A stretch of 64,000 nucleotides of DNA, from positions 4,076,501-4,140,500 of the forward strand of contig NZ_SGXG01000001.1 of NCBI RefSeq assembly GCF_004216715.1. Reading direction: 5' to 3'. The notes beneath the pieces were generated by a model that saw only the letters and a program-made list of their open reading frames with translations, was not told the origin of the DNA and ran no database searches. This stretch comes from Cecembia calidifontis. GTDB taxonomy: Bacteria; Bacteroidota; Bacteroidia; Cytophagales; Cyclobacteriaceae. Below are positions 35,536 through 45,180 of the stretch, piece after piece. The position numbers and the translations under genes were made by a program. Every line of letters starts with the position of its first letter. The first letter of the stretch is position 1.

Positions 35536-35871
35536 TTAAACTATTTCATAAGGCCAGTTCATGATGCCTCCGGCCAGATTATACGTGTTTTCAAAACCTA
35601 ATTGTGACATGATATCACAGGCTTGACCGCTTCTGTTTCCACTGCGGCAATACACGTAATATTTTTTGTCTTTAGGGAGATTTTGGATCTGCCCCATAAA
35701 TCCGGGACTCATCAGATCGATGTTTCTTGCCCCTTTGATTTTTCCAGATTGGAATTCACCGGCTGTTCTCACATCAATGATTACTGCGTCAGGTGCGGTC
35801 ATTCCTTTTTTGAAATCCTCATTGGAGAGGTCTGTATAGCTTTTTGCTTGTGTTCTAAAGAAATTAAACAT
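35536..35871 (-). CDS. Single-domain rhodanese sulfurtransferase
   Basis: A 111-aa rhodanese with the active-site loop YCRSGNRS (catalytic Cys), DVRTAGEFQSGKIKGARNID upstream, and ALSGGI-like NLAGGIMNWPY at the end. It probably moves sulfane sulfur in the cytosol. No signal peptide is seen from the chosen ATG (MFNFFRTQAKSY). The frame is open 45 codons further upstream, but that stretch looks non-coding. It may cooperate with the CstB-like enzyme encoded at 38984. Confidence 0.88.
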   Translation of the reverse strand: MFNFFRTQAKSYTDLSNEDFKKGMTAPDAVIIDVRTAGEFQSGKIKGARNIDLMSPGFMGQIQNLPKDKKYYVYCRSGNRSGQACDIMSQLGFENTYNLAGGIMNWPYEIV

Positions 35872-36042
35872 GGTTCTTATTGGTTTATGATACAAAGTTA
35901 GCTTGCCTACATCTCCAAAAAAGTAACCAAGATCACATAAAGGCCAGTTAAGGGGCAGATAGTCCAAAAAAAGCCCGAAAAAGCATAAAGCTCTGAGTAA
36001 TGACAATCATGGACTTAGCTTGGATTGGAGCAATAATTAACC

Positions 36043-36294
36043 TTAATGCTTCCCACCAACAAAAGCTTGCTTTTTCAACTTCTCCTTTAACTTCAATATA
36101 CTTAACCTAATAAGCAGCAACCATGGCAACCCATGGAAAACAAAATCAAACCAATCCAGTACAGCCATACCTTTGGCCCCACCAGCCATCCATTTGATCT
36201 TGCCCCAAATGTGGGGTTCGGGTACAAATGGTGCCAGCCCCAAAGTCAAACTCAATAAGATGACAAATCTCCAGTTATTGATCGTTTCTTTCAT
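36043..36294 (-). CDS. Small membrane protein downstream of the hydroxylase gene
   Basis: An 83-aa protein with two hydrophobic segments (FVILLSLTLGLAPFV and FVFHGLPWLLLIRLSIL). It overlaps the stop of the disrupted fatty-acid-hydroxylase gene by 4 bp (ATGA), so the two were translationally coupled. I do not recognise a characterised family. With the upstream gene interrupted by an IS, its expression may be reduced. Confidence 0.6.
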   Translation of the reverse strand: MKETINNWRFVILLSLTLGLAPFVPEPHIWGKIKWMAGGAKGMAVLDWFDFVFHGLPWLLLIRLSILKLKEKLKKQAFVGGKH

Positions 36295-37029
36295 TTTTTT
36301 ACGGTTGCGGTTACTTTATTCATTTTCCCGATCGGTGGAGTCTGTAATCCATCCATATTTTTCCCTTTAACAAAAGGATAGGTAACCTGTTGCCAGAATG
36401 TTTTTGGGAATTTTTCCATGCCATCGAATCCCAAGGCCACATCGCTACCTTGATGGGGGATATAATCTGTCTTGAACAAATAATCCCAAAGACTTAATGT
36501 AATTCCATAATTGACCCCATATTTTCTGTCTTTTGGCAATTCTTTCACATGATGCCATAGGTGCATGATGGGATTATTTAAGATATACTTCAATGGACCA
36601 TAAGTGATCCTGAGATTGGCATGGTTCAAATGCCCAATGGCTGTAGCAAAAATGTGAACTATAAAGAAATCCTCCAGCCCAAACCCTATCATGGCCAAAG
36701 GAATATACTGGGCGGTTTTGTAAATAATGGTCTCCATCCAATGAAACCTCAAATGAGCTGCAAATCCCATCTCCTCCACAGAGTGATGGACTTTATGGAA
36801 TTCCCATAATACAGGAACACGATGAAGTAAGCGGTGCACATTCCATTGGATAAAATCAGCGACCAAAAACAATAATAAAAACTGCGCCCACCTTGGCCAG
36901 GTCTCAACGTGAATGGCAACCAGATTTTCAATACCAAATATCCCAAGAAAATCATTGAAAGCTTCTACCGCCACATTGGAAATGGCATTGTAAGCTATCA
37001 GTGAAAACAGGAAATAATTGAAGAACATC
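36291..37029 (-). pseudogene. Fatty acid hydroxylase / sterol desaturase superfamily gene, C-terminal part
   Basis: The 3' portion (about 245 codons from ATG in the target duplication) of a di-iron membrane hydroxylase. It retains all histidine boxes: HRLLH, HKVHHS, HLNHANLRITYG and HLWHHVKELP, plus hydrophobic helices. The N-terminal 68 codons lie across IS1380 copy 2 at 38694-38902. Removing the IS and one AACAT gives an uninterrupted 313-codon gene. The duplicated ATG could allow expression of this fragment alone, but the first membrane helices would be missing. Confidence 0.9.
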
Positions 37030-38693
37030 CTAAAATCCGCAGGATTTTAGTTTGGAGATTTGAATCTGCTTGTTTGTGTTCATTTTTGGTCTAGTTCGGG
37101 AATTTCTTCCCTTTGATTGAAGAGTGTTCATAGTTTTGAGACAATGGATTTTAGGTTTGAGGATAAAATGGACGGTTTTTTTCCTCAATTTTAATGGAAA
37201 AGGCATACCTCTTCCCTGTAAATCTTTATTTTTTGAGCTCCTGAGGGGTTTTTATCTGAATTTAGTTCAAAATCGGCTTGTAATCCTTACTCGTGAACAG
37301 TTTGAGCACTTCTCTTCTTCCCGTTCTTATCCACTTGGCTGAAACAGTGATAAATCTGAAGATAAACTTCTTGAGCCTGTCGGTAGGCTTAAGCCAATCA
37401 ACTTTTCTGGAATACTCTCCAATGATATAGGTGTAAAAATTGGCATACATAGCCGTCATAAGCATAAAGGAGGTATTCTCTGCAAGGAACGAACAGGGCA
37501 ACTTAGACCAGCCAAAGTCATTGTTGAGTACATCAAACAAGCGTTCGCTTGCACCCCGGGCGTTATAAAACCTTACAACAGCTTCATTGGACGATGTATG
37601 TTCATTGGTCAGAATAGCCCTGTAAGTAAATGCATCTCCACTAAACACATCTGCCTGCCCGTCTTTACGCCTGATTCTGGTAATGACCAGCCTGTAAGAC
37701 CTGTCTTTACCGAAAGGTTTGTAGTCGGATAGGTCAGTAACTTCCATTTCCTGTACACCCAAACGTATTTTCTGCCACTTCTCAGGGGCTATACTTCCAA
37801 GGATATTATCCAGTTTGGCACATCTGTTTGCCCGTATATAAAAGCTTTCGGTATGTGCTTCCAGTGTGCGGAGAACTTCTTCCTGATAGGATGCTGAATC
37901 GGCTCTGAACCTTCCGATACGGATATTTTCATTGGTAAGCTGCCCAAACATGCGTGTAAGTGTATCAGCCTGCAAATATTTGGCCTGACTGTTGCCATTT
38001 CTGCCCTCTACGTACACAGGAATGGCCTGTGAAAATTCAGGATGTGCTATGGAAGCTACACCTGGCTGATATCCATAGACGTGTTTATATGTCTTTTTTG
38101 AATCGTACTTTTCAGTTGGAATGACGGTGTTGTCATAATCGAGGTCGTAAGCAACACCTGACTTGAGTAATCCGGTCTTACAAGCTGATTTTAACAACAA
38201 GCTGTTGAGTTTTCCATTGATATTAAATTCATGGCTTACTCCACTGGACGGATTTATAAAGAGTTCTGTATCAACAGCAAGCTCTTTGATACCTCTCAGA
38301 ATTGTATCGGCACTGCATACTGAAAATGAAGGGACCTGTTCAAGTGCGTCTCTCAAGTGAACATTGATATCTTCAGTACAGTCGCCACCATTAAAGAAAA
38401 TAGCCATATGATTGGCGAAAATGTCACTGTATGAAAACCCTCCCCTTAAGGCTCTAACCCCCAATTGATTATCAATGAGTTCTGGGAGACCAGAATTTTT
38501 GAAAGAGTTAAAAACAAAATTAAAACCTCCGAAAGGTGTGATTTTTTCTGTCGAATTCGTAATTTTCATACCGCTTATCAAGGATGTGTGGTAACACCTA
38601 AATAAGTGAAAAAAAAACGAGCCGGAAAAGCCTGAATTGAATAAATTCAGCCACTTTTTCGGCTTTTTTTAAATCCGCCCTGCGGATTTAAGG
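37030..38693 (-). mobile_element. IS1380-family insertion sequence, copy 2 (complete)
   Basis: A 1664-bp copy of the element at 471-2134 with the same hairpin ends and a perfect 5-bp duplication AACAT (37025-37029 and 38694-38698). It interrupts a fatty-acid-hydroxylase gene. The two copies agree except for a short block just upstream of the transposase start (about 38570-38600 versus 2012-2042) and single-base indels. Confidence 0.94.
37262..38569 (-). CDS. IS1380-family DDE transposase (copy 2)
   Basis: A 435-aa protein that looks identical in sequence to the copy 1 transposase at 704-2011, with DLDYDNTVIP and RFRADSASY around the catalytic Asp residues. The frame in this copy is open four codons further upstream through TTG, because the leader block differs. 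The ATG shared by both copies was taken. Confidence 0.92.
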   Translation of the reverse strand: MKITNSTEKITPFGGFNFVFNSFKNSGLPELIDNQLGVRALRGGFSYSDIFANHMAIFFNGGDCTEDINVHLRDALEQVPSFSVCSADTILRGIKELAVDTELFINPSSGVSHEFNINGKLNSLLLKSACKTGLLKSGVAYDLDYDNTVIPTEKYDSKKTYKHVYGYQPGVASIAHPEFSQAIPVYVEGRNGNSQAKYLQADTLTRMFGQLTNENIRIGRFRADSASYQEEVLRTLEAHTESFYIRANRCAKLDNILGSIAPEKWQKIRLGVQEMEVTDLSDYKPFGKDRSYRLVITRIRRKDGQADVFSGDAFTYRAILTNEHTSSNEAVVRFYNARGASERLFDVLNNDFGWSKLPCSFLAENTSFMLMTAMYANFYTYIIGEYSRKVDWLKPTDRLKKFIFRFITVSAKWIRTGRREVLKLFTSKDYKPILN

Positions 38694-38902
38694 AACATGT
38701 AAAAACCATCCAGCCAGAAGTCCTTTCTGAAAATGGCCTGTTTCTTTCTCCATGGGAAAAATATTTCCAAAAGCCACACCCCAACAGAAAGTCCGAGCAG
38801 CCACCAGAAATAGTTTTTCCAGGATGGATAAAACATTTCATTGACCAGGTAATTGAAATACCCGTAGTAAGAATCCAGAACGATTTTAATGTATTTTTCC
38901 AT
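38694..38902 (-). pseudogene. Fatty acid hydroxylase gene, N-terminal part
   Basis: The 5' portion of the disrupted gene, from MEKYIKIVLDSYYGYFNYLV to LDGFYMF, where the frame enters the IS right end and stops a few codons later. It has one hydrophobic stretch (YFWWLLGLSVGVWLLEIFF). It belongs with 36291-37029. Confidence 0.88.
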
Positions 38903-38983
38903 AATTCATCTTCTCAAATTTAAAGAAAAAGGACAATCCACGTGATTGCCCTCTTTCGATACTCCCATAAACCACAACTAATG

Positions 38984-40420
38984 TTATTTATAGTCCATGA
39001 TATGTGAACTCATATCCAGGACTTTGGACTTTTTGAGGGCATTTTGGATGATACTGCTGCCGGCTGCGGAACGGTAACCAGTACCACAATGCACCACTAT
39101 TGGTTTATCGGTAGGGATCTCTCCTATCCTATCTTTTAATTCCGGCAAAGGAATATTAATGGCATTTTCAAATATTTTACCCTGAGCTACCTCTCCGGCG
39201 TTTCTTATGTCAATGATGGTAAACAAATCCGGGTTTTTATCAAATTCTTCTTTATCGAAGAAAGCCATTTTATCACCCCCACTTTGCTCATATACAAATG
39301 CTCCCTGAATAAAGGGTTCATATCCTATTTTTGCAGCTTTGGAAATCAACTCCTCTAAACTTTCATGGGACTCTGCTACCAGGTAAAAGGGTGTTTCCGG
39401 TGCCAATAGGCTTCCTAACCAGGTTTCAAATTTAGCGCCGTTCATTATATTGATGGCATCAGGGATATGGGAGGATTTAAAATCTGCCTGCTTCCTGCCA
39501 TCAATAACCGTGAGACCCTTTTGGGGTTTTGAGTTTTTTTCCAATCTTCTGACAGCGAGCTTAGAAACCCGATAGGCAGGAGCTCCTTCTTTATTGACAT
39601 CCACATTATACGGGAAGTACTTTGGAATAAATGGCTGATCTTGAAGCAACAAAGCCACAAATTCATCCTCTGTCATATCCTGTAGGGCATAATTGGTCAA
39701 CTTTTCCTGACCGATTGTACTGCTATTGGCATCAGAAATGGCCTTACCGCACAGGGAACCTGCACCGTGCGCAGGGTAAACAACTACGGCATCATCCAAA
39801 AGCATCAGTTTTTCTCTTGTACTTTGGTACATCATCCTTGCCAATTCCTCTCTTTTGGCCATGATATTACCCACACTTTCTCTTAAATCCGGTCTTCCCA
39901 CATCCCCAATAAAAAGCGTATCTCCTGTAAAAACAGCCACATCCTTACCGTTTTCTTCCACTACAATGCTGATTCCATCCGGTGAATGGCCCGGAGTATG
40001 AATTGCCCTTAACCTGACACCTTTAGGAAGTACAATGACATCACCTTCGTCAAAAGCAATATGGGGATAAGCTGCACCTACTAAACTGCTCACATAAATG
40101 TCTGCACCCGTTGTTTGATGAATTTCAAGATGGGAACTTACAAAGTCAGCATGGGGATGGGTGTTGATGACCCCTACAATTTTGGCATTTTGGGAAAGCG
40201 CATAATCAAAATAGGGTTGTGGATCCCTTCCGGGATCAACCAAGTACATTTTATCTTCTACATGAATGGCATAGCTATAGTGTGCGAGGCCATCATCTTC
40301 AAATTGCTTGATTTTTACTTGCTCAAAGGTGGCCGGTTTGATCAACTGATCAAATTGAAAGGCTAAGGTTGAATAAAAGGATGTTATGGCCATGGCAAGA
40401 GCGATGAGTAATCGTTTCAT
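38984..40420 (-). CDS. CstB/ETHE1-like persulfide dioxygenase with two rhodanese domains, exported
   Basis: A 478-aa protein with a signal peptide (LLIALAMAITSFYSTLAFQ), then a metallo-beta-lactamase domain (YLVDPGRDPQPYFDYAL, INTHPHADFVSSHLEI, HTPGHSPDGISIVV, VFTGDTLFIGDVGRPDL) and two rhodanese modules. The first rhodanese lacks the catalytic Cys (FYLVAESHESLEEL) and the second has it in VVHCGTGYRSAAGSS. The order MBL, inactive rhodanese, active rhodanese is that of CstB, which oxidises persulfides. HADF in place of HADH is usual in this subfamily. Location is probably periplasmic. ATG at 40420 was chosen ahead of the signal. Confidence 0.87.
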   Translation of the reverse strand: MKRLLIALAMAITSFYSTLAFQFDQLIKPATFEQVKIKQFEDDGLAHYSYAIHVEDKMYLVDPGRDPQPYFDYALSQNAKIVGVINTHPHADFVSSHLEIHQTTGADIYVSSLVGAAYPHIAFDEGDVIVLPKGVRLRAIHTPGHSPDGISIVVEENGKDVAVFTGDTLFIGDVGRPDLRESVGNIMAKREELARMMYQSTREKLMLLDDAVVVYPAHGAGSLCGKAISDANSSTIGQEKLTNYALQDMTEDEFVALLLQDQPFIPKYFPYNVDVNKEGAPAYRVSKLAVRRLEKNSKPQKGLTVIDGRKQADFKSSHIPDAINIMNGAKFETWLGSLLAPETPFYLVAESHESLEELISKAAKIGYEPFIQGAFVYEQSGGDKMAFFDKEEFDKNPDLFTIIDIRNAGEVAQGKIFENAINIPLPELKDRIGEIPTDKPIVVHCGTGYRSAAGSSIIQNALKKSKVLDMSSHIMDYK

Positions 40421-40499
40421 ATAGTTGGGTTTACTTGGGTAAATTCTTTTAATCTCAAACAAAGATATTATGTGATAAATCGAAAAAATGTGATGTAAG

Positions 40500-41603
40500 T
40501 TACACTCCTGACTGATCTTTGTACTGATTTTCGAAATCAATCCAAAGTTGCCTGCCAAAGTGGGAACGCTCCATATCTATATTCAAGTTGGACAAACCAA
40601 TTCCAAATAAGCGCACGGGCATCAGAAGTGCATCCTGATATAAAAGCTCCATCACTGTTTCCCAGATTTTTATTTCCTCCGGATATTGCTCAAAGGTTTT
40701 GCTTCTGGTATGGAGGGTAAAATCACGGTATTTGATTTTCAAAGTGATGGTTCTTCCCTTGATTCCGCTTTTTGAAATCCTTCTTTTTAGTTCTTCAAAA
40801 ATTTCCTTTAAGGCCTCAACCCACTGTTCCTTTTCCGTCAAATCCTTTTCAAAGGTATTTTCAGCACTGAGGGATTTCCGGATACGGTTGGGCTGGACTT
40901 CCGATAAATGGATCCCCCTGACGATATTGTAAAAATGTAAACCTGACTTACCAAAACGCTTGGTCAGGTATTGCAGGGAATATTGCTTAAGGTCATAGCC
41001 ATTGTGTATGCCTATTTCCTTCATCTTTTCTGCTGTAACTTTACCGATACCAAAGAATTTCTCAATAGGTAGTTTTCCAAGGAATGCCTCCGCTTCTGTA
41101 GGTAAAATTACAGCCTGCCCGTTGGGTTTATTGATATCTGATGCTGTTTTGGCCAAAAATTTATTGTATGAAATACCCGCAGAAGCATTCAACCCAATCT
41201 CTTCCTTGATTCTTCTTCTAATTTCCATAGCAATCAGGGTAGCAGAAGGATTATTGACTTTATTTTCTGTTACATCCAAAAACGCCTCATCAAGGGACAG
41301 TGGCTCCACGAGATCGGTATAATCAAAAAAAATTTCCCTGATGCGGTAGGAAATCTCTTTGTACCTTTCAAATCTCGGTTTGACAAAAATAAGCTGTGGA
41401 CATCTCAAAGAAGCAATTTTACCCGACATGGCAGATCTTACTCCGAATTTCCGCGCTTCATAAGAAGCAGCGGCAACCACTCCCCTTTCTTGGTTCCCTC
41501 CTACTGCTACAGGCCTGCCTTTCAGACCAGGATTATCCATTTGCTCTACAGAAGCATAAAACGCATCCATATCCACATGGATTATTTTCCTGATTTTTTC
41601 CAT
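40500..41603 (-). CDS. dinB: DNA polymerase IV (Y family)
   Basis: A 367-aa translesion polymerase. It begins MEKIRKIIHVDMDAFYASVE with the first catalytic Asp, and has the acidic pair in PLSLDEAFLDVTENK, GVVAAASYEARKFGVRSAM in the fingers, NKFLAKTASDINKPNGQAV and a helix-hairpin-helix region FFGIGKVTAEKMKEIGIHNG. The little-finger domain is present. ATG at 41603 was preferred to the upstream open frame. It sits 5 bp downstream of pabB, so they are probably co-transcribed. Confidence 0.95.
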   Translation of the reverse strand: MEKIRKIIHVDMDAFYASVEQMDNPGLKGRPVAVGGNQERGVVAAASYEARKFGVRSAMSGKIASLRCPQLIFVKPRFERYKEISYRIREIFFDYTDLVEPLSLDEAFLDVTENKVNNPSATLIAMEIRRRIKEEIGLNASAGISYNKFLAKTASDINKPNGQAVILPTEAEAFLGKLPIEKFFGIGKVTAEKMKEIGIHNGYDLKQYSLQYLTKRFGKSGLHFYNIVRGIHLSEVQPNRIRKSLSAENTFEKDLTEKEQWVEALKEIFEELKRRISKSGIKGRTITLKIKYRDFTLHTRSKTFEQYPEEIKIWETVMELLYQDALLMPVRLFGIGLSNLNIDMERSHFGRQLWIDFENQYKDQSGV

Positions 41604-41608
41604 GGTAC

Positions 41609-42847
41609 CTATTTTTTCAGAACTTCCATGATGGCGGATGCTTTCAGGTAACATTCCTCATATTCAAGGGCTGCATCAGCATCAAATGTAATGGCGCTTC
41701 CCACTGCAAAATATCCTTTTCCTAAGGATCGGTCAAAAATAATACTTCTAATTACCACATTGAAATCAAAATCACCATTCGCATTGATATATCCTAAAGC
41801 TCCCGAAAACCACGCTCTCTTAAAGTTCTCATAGCGGTCTATCAGTTCCATGCATTTAATTTTAGGGGCCCCTGTCATGCTGCCCATGGGAAAAGTAGCA
41901 TGGATGATTTCCCTAAAATCCATATTCTCTTTTAATTCCGAACTGACAGTTGAAATCAACTGATGCACCCTTGGGAAGGGATAAACCCCAAACAATTCAT
42001 TTACCTGGACTGAACCTGTTAGAGACACCTTGGAAAGGTCATTCCGCATCAGGTCCACAATCATCAGATTTTCAGCCCTTTCCTTTTCAGAATTTAAAAG
42101 CTGCATTCTCAACGCTTCATCTTCCTCCGGATCCCTACCCCTTTTGACAGTTCCCTTAATAGGCTGGGCAATCAATCTGTTCTTGTCTTTCTTTAGAAAA
42201 CGCTCCGGCGATGCACTGATCAAAAAGGTGTTTTGGGACTTAAAAAGGGCAGAAAAAGGCATGGGCGAAACCTTCATGAGCTCCAAAAATCCAACAAGTG
42301 GATTCCAGCTTTTATTCTCAAAAACAAAAGCCATGCAATAATTCATTTCATAGATGTCACCTTCTTCAATATGGTTTTTGATAGCCTGTACATCCTGGAG
42401 GTATTTTTCCTTATCTGTTAAAGCCACTATGGAAACTTTGGGATTGGAATATAAATTCCCATCAAAAAGTCCCTCCACATTCAATTCACAGTCACTTTGG
42501 AAGACAATAAAATGTTCATCCCACTCAAGGGTGATCTCAGGAATAAAAAACACAGTATTCGGGCAAGGTATAATTTCGGGGTTAAGGCTAGAACTAGCCT
42601 CAATTTGATTTTTATAATCATATGAGATCACACCAACGAGTTCATTTTTTCCGAAAACGGCTGATACTTCCTCCAAGCTGAAACTTTTTTGGCCTGCCTG
42701 GATTTTATTTGGAAAACCGCCGAATGGATAATCAACTTGATTATCGAGAAATAGGCAAAAATGACTGTAATGTTGATCAAACCACTGCAATAAGGAAAAA
42801 AACCAGGCGTCATTCTGGGGGATGGGTATTTTTGATTGGAAAGCCAT
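41609..42847 (-). CDS. pabB: Aminodeoxychorismate synthase component I
   Basis: A 412-aa chorismate-binding enzyme making 4-amino-4-deoxychorismate for folate. The C-terminal catalytic domain contains IEEGDIYEMNYCMAF, LISASPERFLKK, QPIKGTVKRGRDPEED (the PIKGT motif with Lys marks PabB rather than TrpE), ENLMIVDLMRNDL and ATFPMGSMTGAPKIKCMELI. The N-terminal part is divergent, as in many Bacteroidota. No pabA or pabC is adjacent. Confidence 0.9.
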   Translation of the reverse strand: MAFQSKIPIPQNDAWFFSLLQWFDQHYSHFCLFLDNQVDYPFGGFPNKIQAGQKSFSLEEVSAVFGKNELVGVISYDYKNQIEASSSLNPEIIPCPNTVFFIPEITLEWDEHFIVFQSDCELNVEGLFDGNLYSNPKVSIVALTDKEKYLQDVQAIKNHIEEGDIYEMNYCMAFVFENKSWNPLVGFLELMKVSPMPFSALFKSQNTFLISASPERFLKKDKNRLIAQPIKGTVKRGRDPEEDEALRMQLLNSEKERAENLMIVDLMRNDLSKVSLTGSVQVNELFGVYPFPRVHQLISTVSSELKENMDFREIIHATFPMGSMTGAPKIKCMELIDRYENFKRAWFSGALGYINANGDFDFNVVIRSIIFDRSLGKGYFAVGSAITFDADAALEYEECYLKASAIMEVLKK

Positions 42848-42877
42848 AGGGCAAAATTAAGATAAAGACAAAAAAAA

Positions 42878-43365
42878 GAGGCTGTCTCAGAATAAATTCA
42901 AATTCATGGAATAACCCCAATTAATCGATCGAGGCCGATTTAATGAAAATCGACCTCTATTTTTTTTGAATACTGTTCAAAAATCCTTTTTTATGCCAGC
43001 TCTTTTTCTTTTTCAAGTTTAGGTGAGGAATAAATGTTGCGCAGATATCCGAAAAGCAGAACCTTCAAAAGCATCCTCGGATGGTAACTGCTGGCTCCAA
43101 TACGACTGTAATGCCCGATAATCAGGTGGATATTTATCCTGTCTATAACGGCACTTACTGTGCGTGCCGGATGCTCCAATGGAAGAAGGTCACACAAATT
43201 CTTAGGAAGAAGCATCAACTGGTTGGGATCATAGTCTTTAAAGACTATATTTAAGTCTTGTTTTTCCACACCTCAAAATAACCATTTTGAGTAAAACAAG
43301 AAAAAGGCTGCCCGAGAAATCAGGTAGCCTTTCAAATTTTTAAAAGAGACTTATGAGACAGACTC
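42878..43365 (-). mobile_element. Internally deleted IS1182-family element
   Basis: Ends GAGGCTGTCTCA (from 42878) and TGAGACAGACTC (to 43365) bound 488 bp that hold only the start of an IS1182-type transposase. The full elements are much longer, so most of the gene is deleted. A hairpin with a T8 run lies inside (around 42930-42968). It would need transposase in trans. Confidence 0.7.
42991..43269 (-). pseudogene. IS1182-family transposase, N-terminal remnant
   Basis: A 92-codon frame beginning MEKQDLNIVFKDYDPNQLML and continuing LVPKNLCDLLPLEHPARTVS-like, HLIIGHYSRIGASSYHPRML and LLFGYLRNIYSS, the N-terminal HTH region of IS1182 transposases. After SSPKLEKEKELA it stops. The whole catalytic DDE domain is missing. 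The KEKELA tail may come from the far end of the original gene, joined by the deletion. Confidence 0.8.
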
Positions 43366-43455
43366 CCAGTTATTAATTTTGGAAAGTATTGGAAAACCCC
43401 GCGGAACTTGGGTTTTTTATTGGTAAAAAATTTTTTAGGGAAAAGAATTTTAAAC

Positions 43456-44901
43456 TACTGTCGTCCGACTAAAATAAGAAATTTAAAATAAAGTCCTCTA
43501 ATGAAGTTTTAGAGGTGTTTTTTGTTGAAAGTCAAAAAGCACCCCCTATCCGGAAAGGAATAATTGGGTTTGTACATTTTGGATGTCTTTTTGAAATATA
43601 CTTTTAAAGTAAGCTTCAGGAAAAAGTAGGAACTTTTCAAGACTGACGTAGGAGCAAAGATTTTTTGCGGCTACCATGACCATGGTCGAGAAGTCTTCAG
43701 CCTCTTTTATCCGCTTATGTAGAACTGTAAACAGGAGGTTGAGTATCAATGCCACCCAAATCTGGATTTTGATCCCGTTCTCGCTGTCCGACAAAAAATA
43801 TCTGAGTTCAAAATTCTGCTTGATCTGCTTGAAAAGCACTTCGATAACCCACCTGTTCTTATAGAGAAGAGCTATGGTTAGGGCATCCAATCCCTTAAGA
43901 TTGGTGATAAACTCCAGCGTTTCACCGCTTTCAGGGTCAGCATAAACCACCAGTCTGGCTTCAACTGTCCGAGAAACTCCCTTCTCCCTGTAGCTCAGTG
44001 AGATAATCTGGTCCTTGATGATGTCCAAGGCATGCGTACAGTCAAACTCACTGACCACTTCATATCTTGCATTGTCTTTTTTTCTGGTCACAAAATATCT
44101 GTTTGAACTGTCCCACTTTTCAAAGCAGGAATAGCGGTTATATCCTTTGTCGAAAACAGCTATCCCGTGCTCAGGCAGATCCATCACTTTTAAAAACATA
44201 TTTTCATTTGTGGCCGCAGAACGGATACATATGAAGTTGGGAACGCCTTCTGCCAGATTCATTTTGGCAAATATCTTGGCACCACCTTTTTTCTTTCCGT
44301 TCAGGGGATTGCGTCCGGCCCCTCTGAGGATTTCCTTGAACAGCGTGACCGTTGAGGAATCAAAAACCTCAACACGGCTGAGGTCGACCTCTCCACCGAT
44401 ATCGAGCCAATTTCCTACCAAAGATGCCCTATAGTATGAATACAGCCCTTTGTATAGTTGTTCAAAAACACGATAACTGCGTTTACGGTTTGCATCAGAA
44501 AGGGTACTCCTGGCAGGTAGCTGCTTCATTCCAAAAGGAATAAGCTTGGTTATGATCAGGCCGATGTTTTTGCAGACCTCTCTAAGACTGCTGTTTCTGG
44601 TCAACACCGCATAAAACATGCAGATGAAGTGATCACTTGTTTTGAGTTTCTTGTAGTACCTATCCGAGTTTTCTTCCTCAACGACCTGATTCAATAGCTC
44701 TTTGGGAATAAGAGAGAGGAGTTGAGCGATAATAGGATGCCCAGACAAAAATTTATGCTTAAATTGTGTCACGTTGTTGGTTCTTGGTCGAAACAACAAT
44801 ATGAAAAAGATGGGTAAGCTCCAAAAGGGCTGCCCATCTTTGATTTTTGTACTATTCTAGGATTTTATTTTTTATATTGCCTCAGTTCTCGGACGACAGT
44901 A
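43456..44901 (-). mobile_element. IS4-family insertion sequence (complete)
   Basis: A 1446-bp element with 13-bp perfect inverted repeats TACTGTCGTCCGA at both ends and a perfect 9-bp target duplication ATTTTAAAC (43447-43455 and 44902-44910). One intact transposase gene is on the minus strand. It lies in the spacer upstream of the Rhs locus, about 280 bp before its first gene. Confidence 0.94.
43546..44799 (-). CDS. IS4-family transposase
   Basis: A 417-aa DDE transposase with a DUF4372-like N-terminal domain (FLSGHPIIAQLLSLIPKELL, HFICMFYAVLTRNSSLREV), the first Asp in VEVFDSSTVTLFKE, the second in GIAVFDKGYNRYSCF, and the YREK signature in LLYKNRWVIEVLFKQIKQNF. The only initiation codons at its start are TTG (44799), and no ATG lies upstream in frame. 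Full length. Confidence 0.92.
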   Translation of the reverse strand: MLFRPRTNNVTQFKHKFLSGHPIIAQLLSLIPKELLNQVVEEENSDRYYKKLKTSDHFICMFYAVLTRNSSLREVCKNIGLIITKLIPFGMKQLPARSTLSDANRKRSYRVFEQLYKGLYSYYRASLVGNWLDIGGEVDLSRVEVFDSSTVTLFKEILRGAGRNPLNGKKKGGAKIFAKMNLAEGVPNFICIRSAATNENMFLKVMDLPEHGIAVFDKGYNRYSCFEKWDSSNRYFVTRKKDNARYEVVSEFDCTHALDIIKDQIISLSYREKGVSRTVEARLVVYADPESGETLEFITNLKGLDALTIALLYKNRWVIEVLFKQIKQNFELRYFLSDSENGIKIQIWVALILNLLFTVLHKRIKEAEDFSTMVMVAAKNLCSYVSLEKFLLFPEAYFKSIFQKDIQNVQTQLFLSG

Positions 44902-45180
44902 ATTTTAAACTTTTTTTTGGGGCTGAAACCCGAAGAATATTTCTCTTGAAATTTAATTACTAAGTACTTTATTTAAAGTTGGTGCAAAAGCACATCCAAT
45001 AGGTTCAAAATCCATTTTTAGGTATATATAAAATATAGGTTTTCAGTGCTTAGCAGCATGTACAACCTAGTAATTTAGAAATAGTTTTTGTTTCAAAAAA
45101 TCCCCATTACAGGTGATTTTTTTATTCAGATCTTAAGCTTAATTTTTTCGAAAATTTCCTTTACAAACAAATAATGCTTT

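Noticed and set aside
35872..36006. N-terminal extension of the rhodanese.
   Set aside because: The extra 45 codons show no domain or signal, and the ATG at 35871 gives the normal single-domain length.
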